NCBI GenBank assembly: GCA_023150495.1
Contig: JAKLKT010000069.1
Coordinates: 1-9,971, forward strand
Length of the DNA: 9,971 bases
Source of the DNA: Planctomycetota bacterium
Lineage (GTDB): Bacteria > Planctomycetota > PLA2
Reading direction: 5' to 3'
Under the pieces are notes generated by a model. That model had not been told where the DNA came from, did not search any database, and saw nothing but the letters and a program-made list of their open reading frames with translations. Of this stretch, positions 8,185-9,971 are shown piece by piece (within the stretch, counting starts at the first letter, position 1; every line of letters begins with the position of its first letter). The translations under genes and the position numbers were made by a program.

Positions 8185-8226
8185 GGCCGTTGCAGCCGAC
8201 GCGGAGGCCCGCGCGGCTGAACGGCC
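8185..8226. terminator. Strong hairpin between convergent dnaK and purine/metalloprotease operons
   Basis: The arms 8185-8198 and 8214-8226 pair over 13 bp with one bulged G (8192). After an unpaired A (8199) the stem continues for 5 bp (8200-8204 with 8209-8213) around an AGGC tetraloop. The hairpin begins 4 nt after the dnaK stop and can form on either strand. No T-run follows on either side, so it may be a bidirectional terminator of the U-less type, or an mRNA 3'-end stabiliser. Confidence 0.65.
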
Positions 8227-8267
8227 AGGCGCGGGACGCTCGGACGAAGTGTCCCCGGTCCACGAGG

Positions 8268-8819
8268 CTACGCGGCACGGGCGTGGCGGGCGAAGCGTGA
8301 TACGCGAAGTAGCGCGACGATGCCCGCGACGTAGACCGCGATCGCGGCCGCGAAGCAGGCGTGGACGGCCCACGCCGGCCCCGGGCGGAGGAGATCGGCC
8401 ACGTCGCCGATGTCCCGGAAGGCCGCGTTCGCGTAGGCGTACGCCGTGTCCACGGTCGGCGAGAGCACGCCGACGATCGCGAGATTGAGCCAGAGCCAGC
8501 GGGGGCCGCGGAGGCGCATGAGGAGGGCGAAAAAGAGCCCGAACGTCACGAGATCCACGAGGTACGGCGCCGCCGTCGTGAAGCTCGTCGTGCGACCCTC
8601 GGTCACGACGTAGCCCCAGAGGATGCCCCGGTGGTCGGCCAGACGGGGGAGGACGCCGAACTGCACGATGCGGGCGCCTTCGATCCTCGCCGCCAGCGCG
8701 TGGCTCGCCTCGTGCCGGATCGTGCCGAGCACCTGGTAGGCCGGATAGGCGAGGAGCCAGAGGAGGTCCCGCGCGCGGAGCACGCGCCCTTCGCCGGGGG
8801 CGGGCTCGCCGGCGCGCAT
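8268..8819 (-). CDS. Small membrane protein with HEASH zinc-metalloprotease motif (M50/site-2-protease-like)
   Basis: The 183-aa protein has a hydrophobic stretch (18-34) running into RHEASHALAARIEG (35-48), an HExxH zinc motif (H36, E37, H40). A second hydrophobic region contains TAAPYLVDLVTFG (82-94), where P85/D89 could match the PxxxD third-ligand motif of site-2 proteases. Further membrane segments lie at about 108-123 and 149-172. This pattern fits a minimal M50-like intramembrane metallopeptidase, which would cleave membrane-bound substrates, but overall similarity to characterised members is too low to name a substrate. There is no PDZ domain. The ATG at 8819 has only a loose G-rich stretch upstream; GTG at residue 13, with GAAGG just before it, is an alternative. 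It lies 51 nt after the 82-aa gene and is probably the last gene of that operon. Confidence 0.7.
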   Translation of the reverse strand: MRAGEPAPGEGRVLRARDLLWLLAYPAYQVLGTIRHEASHALAARIEGARIVQFGVLPRLADHRGILWGYVVTEGRTTSFTTAAPYLVDLVTFGLFFALLMRLRGPRWLWLNLAIVGVLSPTVDTAYAYANAAFRDIGDVADLLRPGPAWAVHACFAAAIAVYVAGIVALLRVSRFARHARAA

Positions 8820-8870
8820 CAGGGCCCCCGGAGCCCCCTCGCATCCCCGCGCGACGGCGCAGGCGCCATC

Positions 8871-9119
8871 CTAGTGCTGGAGCTTGTCGATCTCGTAGTA
8901 GTGGACGAAGTCCGCGTTGATCGAGATCGTCTGGATCGTGCCGCGGATGGGCCCTTCCTTCTCGATGTAGAGGAAGTTCCCGTCCACTCTCACGACGGGC
9001 CCCTGGATGTAGCCGCGCTCGCCGCCTCCGAGGTAGAAGCGGACCTTCTGGCCCGAGAGCTTCCCGAGGGCGTCGCGGAACGCGTTCGGCGGGGGGGCGG
9101 GCGTCTCGCCCGGGATCAT
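8871..9119 (-). CDS. Small 82-aa protein with Sm-like (LSm/Hfq-fold) sequence pattern, function unknown
   Basis: After a Pro-rich start and a short helix (NAFRDALGKLSG, 12-23) the protein is predicted to be almost all beta strand. KVRFYLGGGERGYIQGPVVRVDGNFLYIE (25-53) resembles the Sm1 motif, with glycines at turns and an Asp (D46) in VDGNFL. IRGTIQTISI (58-67) resembles Sm2 (I-R-G-x-x-I-x-x-I), and a final strand is FVHYYEID (71-78). It could be an RNA-binding Sm/Hfq-like ring protein or another small SH3-like barrel; I do not recognise a named family. It overlaps the purN stop by 4 nt (ATGA), and AAGGTGG lies about 8 nt upstream inside purN, so the start is well supported. The gene is real by position and composition; the fold is inference. 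Confidence 0.8.
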   Translation of the reverse strand: MIPGETPAPPPNAFRDALGKLSGQKVRFYLGGGERGYIQGPVVRVDGNFLYIEKEGPIRGTIQTISINADFVHYYEIDKLQH

Positions 9120-9724
9120 CGGATCACCACCTTTCCCTTGTCGAACCGGAGCCGGCCCTCGGCGAAGAGGCGGATCGCCTCCGGGTAGGCCTCGCATTCG
9201 GCTTCGAAGACCCGCGCGGCGAGCGACTCGACCGTGTCGTCCGGGCGCACGGGCACGCGCCGCTCGAGGATCCTCGGGCCGGTGTCGTACTCGTTGTCCG
9301 AGAAGTGGACCGTGCAGCCGCTCTCCTTCTCGCCCGCCGCGAGCACCGCCTTGTGCACGCGGTCGCCGTACATGCCCTTCCCGCCGTAGCGCGGGAGGAG
9401 CCCCGGATGGATGTTCATGACCCTGCCGAGCCAGCGGGCGGGGATGCGGAGGAGCCGGAGGAACCCGCAGCCGAGCACGAGGTCCGCCTTCGCGGCCTCG
9501 ATGCGGGGCCACGCGAGCTCCGCCCACGCGTCCGGGCCGCCGGGCCACGGGATGACATCGACGGCGACGCCCCGCGCGCGGAGGCGCGGGACCGCGGCGC
9601 AGTCGCGGTCGGCGAGCACGAGCGGGATCTCCGCCGGGAGCGATCCCGCCGCGATCCGGTCGAGCAGGTTCAGCACCGTGCGGCCGCCGCCGGAGACGAG
9701 GGGGAGAAGCCGCAGCCTACGCAT
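9116..9724 (-). CDS. purN: Phosphoribosylglycinamide formyltransferase (GAR transformylase)
   Basis: The 202-aa protein matches PurN, which moves a formyl group from 10-formyl-tetrahydrofolate to GAR in the third step of purine synthesis. Visible features are the phosphate-binding SGGGRTVLN (11-19), ADLVLGCGFLRLL (80-92), the catalytic MNIHPGLLPRYGGKGMYG (103-120) with N104 and H106, and SGCTVHFSDNEYDTGP (135-150) with catalytic D147. GGKGMYGDRVHKAV differs from the shorter FPGxxAhxqA of the E. coli enzyme and resembles a variant group I associate with Planctomycetota, from memory. The ATG at 9724 overlaps the end of the upstream phosphorylase gene by 8 nt, and the stop overlaps the 82-aa gene. 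With the phosphorylase it forms a purine-metabolism pair joining de novo synthesis to salvage. No ribosome binding site is obvious, so coupling is likely. Confidence 0.94.
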   Translation of the reverse strand: MRRLRLLPLVSGGGRTVLNLLDRIAAGSLPAEIPLVLADRDCAAVPRLRARGVAVDVIPWPGGPDAWAELAWPRIEAAKADLVLGCGFLRLLRIPARWLGRVMNIHPGLLPRYGGKGMYGDRVHKAVLAAGEKESGCTVHFSDNEYDTGPRILERRVPVRPDDTVESLAARVFEAECEAYPEAIRLFAEGRLRFDKGKVVIR

Positions 9725-9971
9725 GGCGGAGGAGCCCGAGGAGGAGCCGCTCGAGGCGCGGCGCCGCGGCCGCCGCGACCGCGAGGATCTTCTCGACCTT
9801 GACCGGCTCCAGGTGTTCGGGGTCGCACCGGTCGGTGACGACCGAGAGCGCGCACACGCGGAGCCCGGCGTGGACGGCGGCGATGCACTCGGGCACCGTC
9901 GACATCCCGACGAGGTCCGCGCCCATGGAGCGGAGCCAGCGGTACTCGGCCCGCGTCTCGAGCTGCGGGCC
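9717..9971 (-). CDS. Purine nucleoside phosphorylase (trimeric PNP family), C-terminal part
   Basis: Eighty-four C-terminal residues are visible; the rest lies beyond the window edge. GPQLETRAEYRWLRSMGADLVGMSTVPE (visible residues 1-28) is the hallmark of trimeric purine nucleoside phosphorylases, where the Glu and the GMST Met/Ser contact the nucleoside. HAGLRVCALSVVTD (34-47) follows. These enzymes split purine nucleosides with phosphate into base and ribose 1-phosphate in salvage. At the place of human Asn243 (ITN) this protein has Asp47 in VVTDRCDP. That residue reads the purine 6-position, so 6-aminopurine (adenosine- or MTA-like) substrates should be considered. The stop (TAG at 9719-9717) lies inside the start of purN, an 8-nt overlap. 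The start cannot be determined here. Confidence 0.9.
   Translation of the reverse strand, partial: GPQLETRAEYRWLRSMGADLVGMSTVPECIAAVHAGLRVCALSVVTDRCDPEHLEPVKVEKILAVAAAAAPRLERLLLGLLRHA

Overview
The window is a very GC-rich (around 70% by eye) and densely packed bacterial chromosome segment. It has no tRNA, rRNA, CRISPR array or insertion sequence that I can see. Stop/start overlaps of 4-8 nt link most genes, and start codons include GTG and TTG. Codon use (C/G third positions) looks uniform, with no sign of recent transfer. The PurN variant, the kinase-rich context and the gene set suggest a high-GC member of a deep lineage such as Planctomycetota, Acidobacteriota or a similar candidate phylum. 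This placement is an impression, not a proof.

The layout has four blocks. (1) Positions 1-1870, minus strand: a Sua5/YrdC threonylcarbamoyl-AMP synthase domain fused to a low-molecular-weight protein phosphatase domain. It overlaps rpiB by 4 nt, and rpiB is followed after 4 nt by the N-terminal lobe of a Ser/Thr protein-kinase-like protein cut by the window edge. The set resembles the ywlC-ywlE-ywlF(rpiB) neighbourhood of Bacillus subtilis, with two genes fused. (2) Positions about 2027-6127, plus strand: a CcsA/HemX-type membrane protein, hemA (glutamyl-tRNA reductase), a sensorless soluble histidine kinase and an NtrC-type sigma-54 activator. Each stop codon overlaps the next start by 4 nt, so this reads as one translationally coupled operon linking haem/cytochrome biogenesis to a two-component system. 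(3) Positions 6253-8181, plus strand: dnaK standing alone, without grpE or dnaJ next to it. A good -24/-12 sigma-54 promoter lies just before its start codon, directly downstream of the sigma-54 activator gene. (4) Positions 8268-9971, minus strand, convergent to dnaK: the C-terminal end of a purine nucleoside phosphorylase (edge-truncated), purN, an 82-aa small protein with Sm-like sequence features, and a small membrane protein with a HEASH zinc-protease motif. A strong 18-bp-stem hairpin separates the two convergent units.

The most interesting proposal is that the hemA-linked two-component system drives dnaK through sigma-54. This would be a chaperone control circuit different from sigma-32 or HrcA/CIRCE. 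The predicted transcription start falls about 2 nt before the ATG and no Shine-Dalgarno is visible, so a nearly leaderless dnaK mRNA is possible. Other points worth a look are the Sua5-phosphatase fusion operonic with a kinase-like gene whose glycine loop is degenerate, the Sm-like 82-aa protein, and an Asp at the base-specificity position of the phosphorylase.
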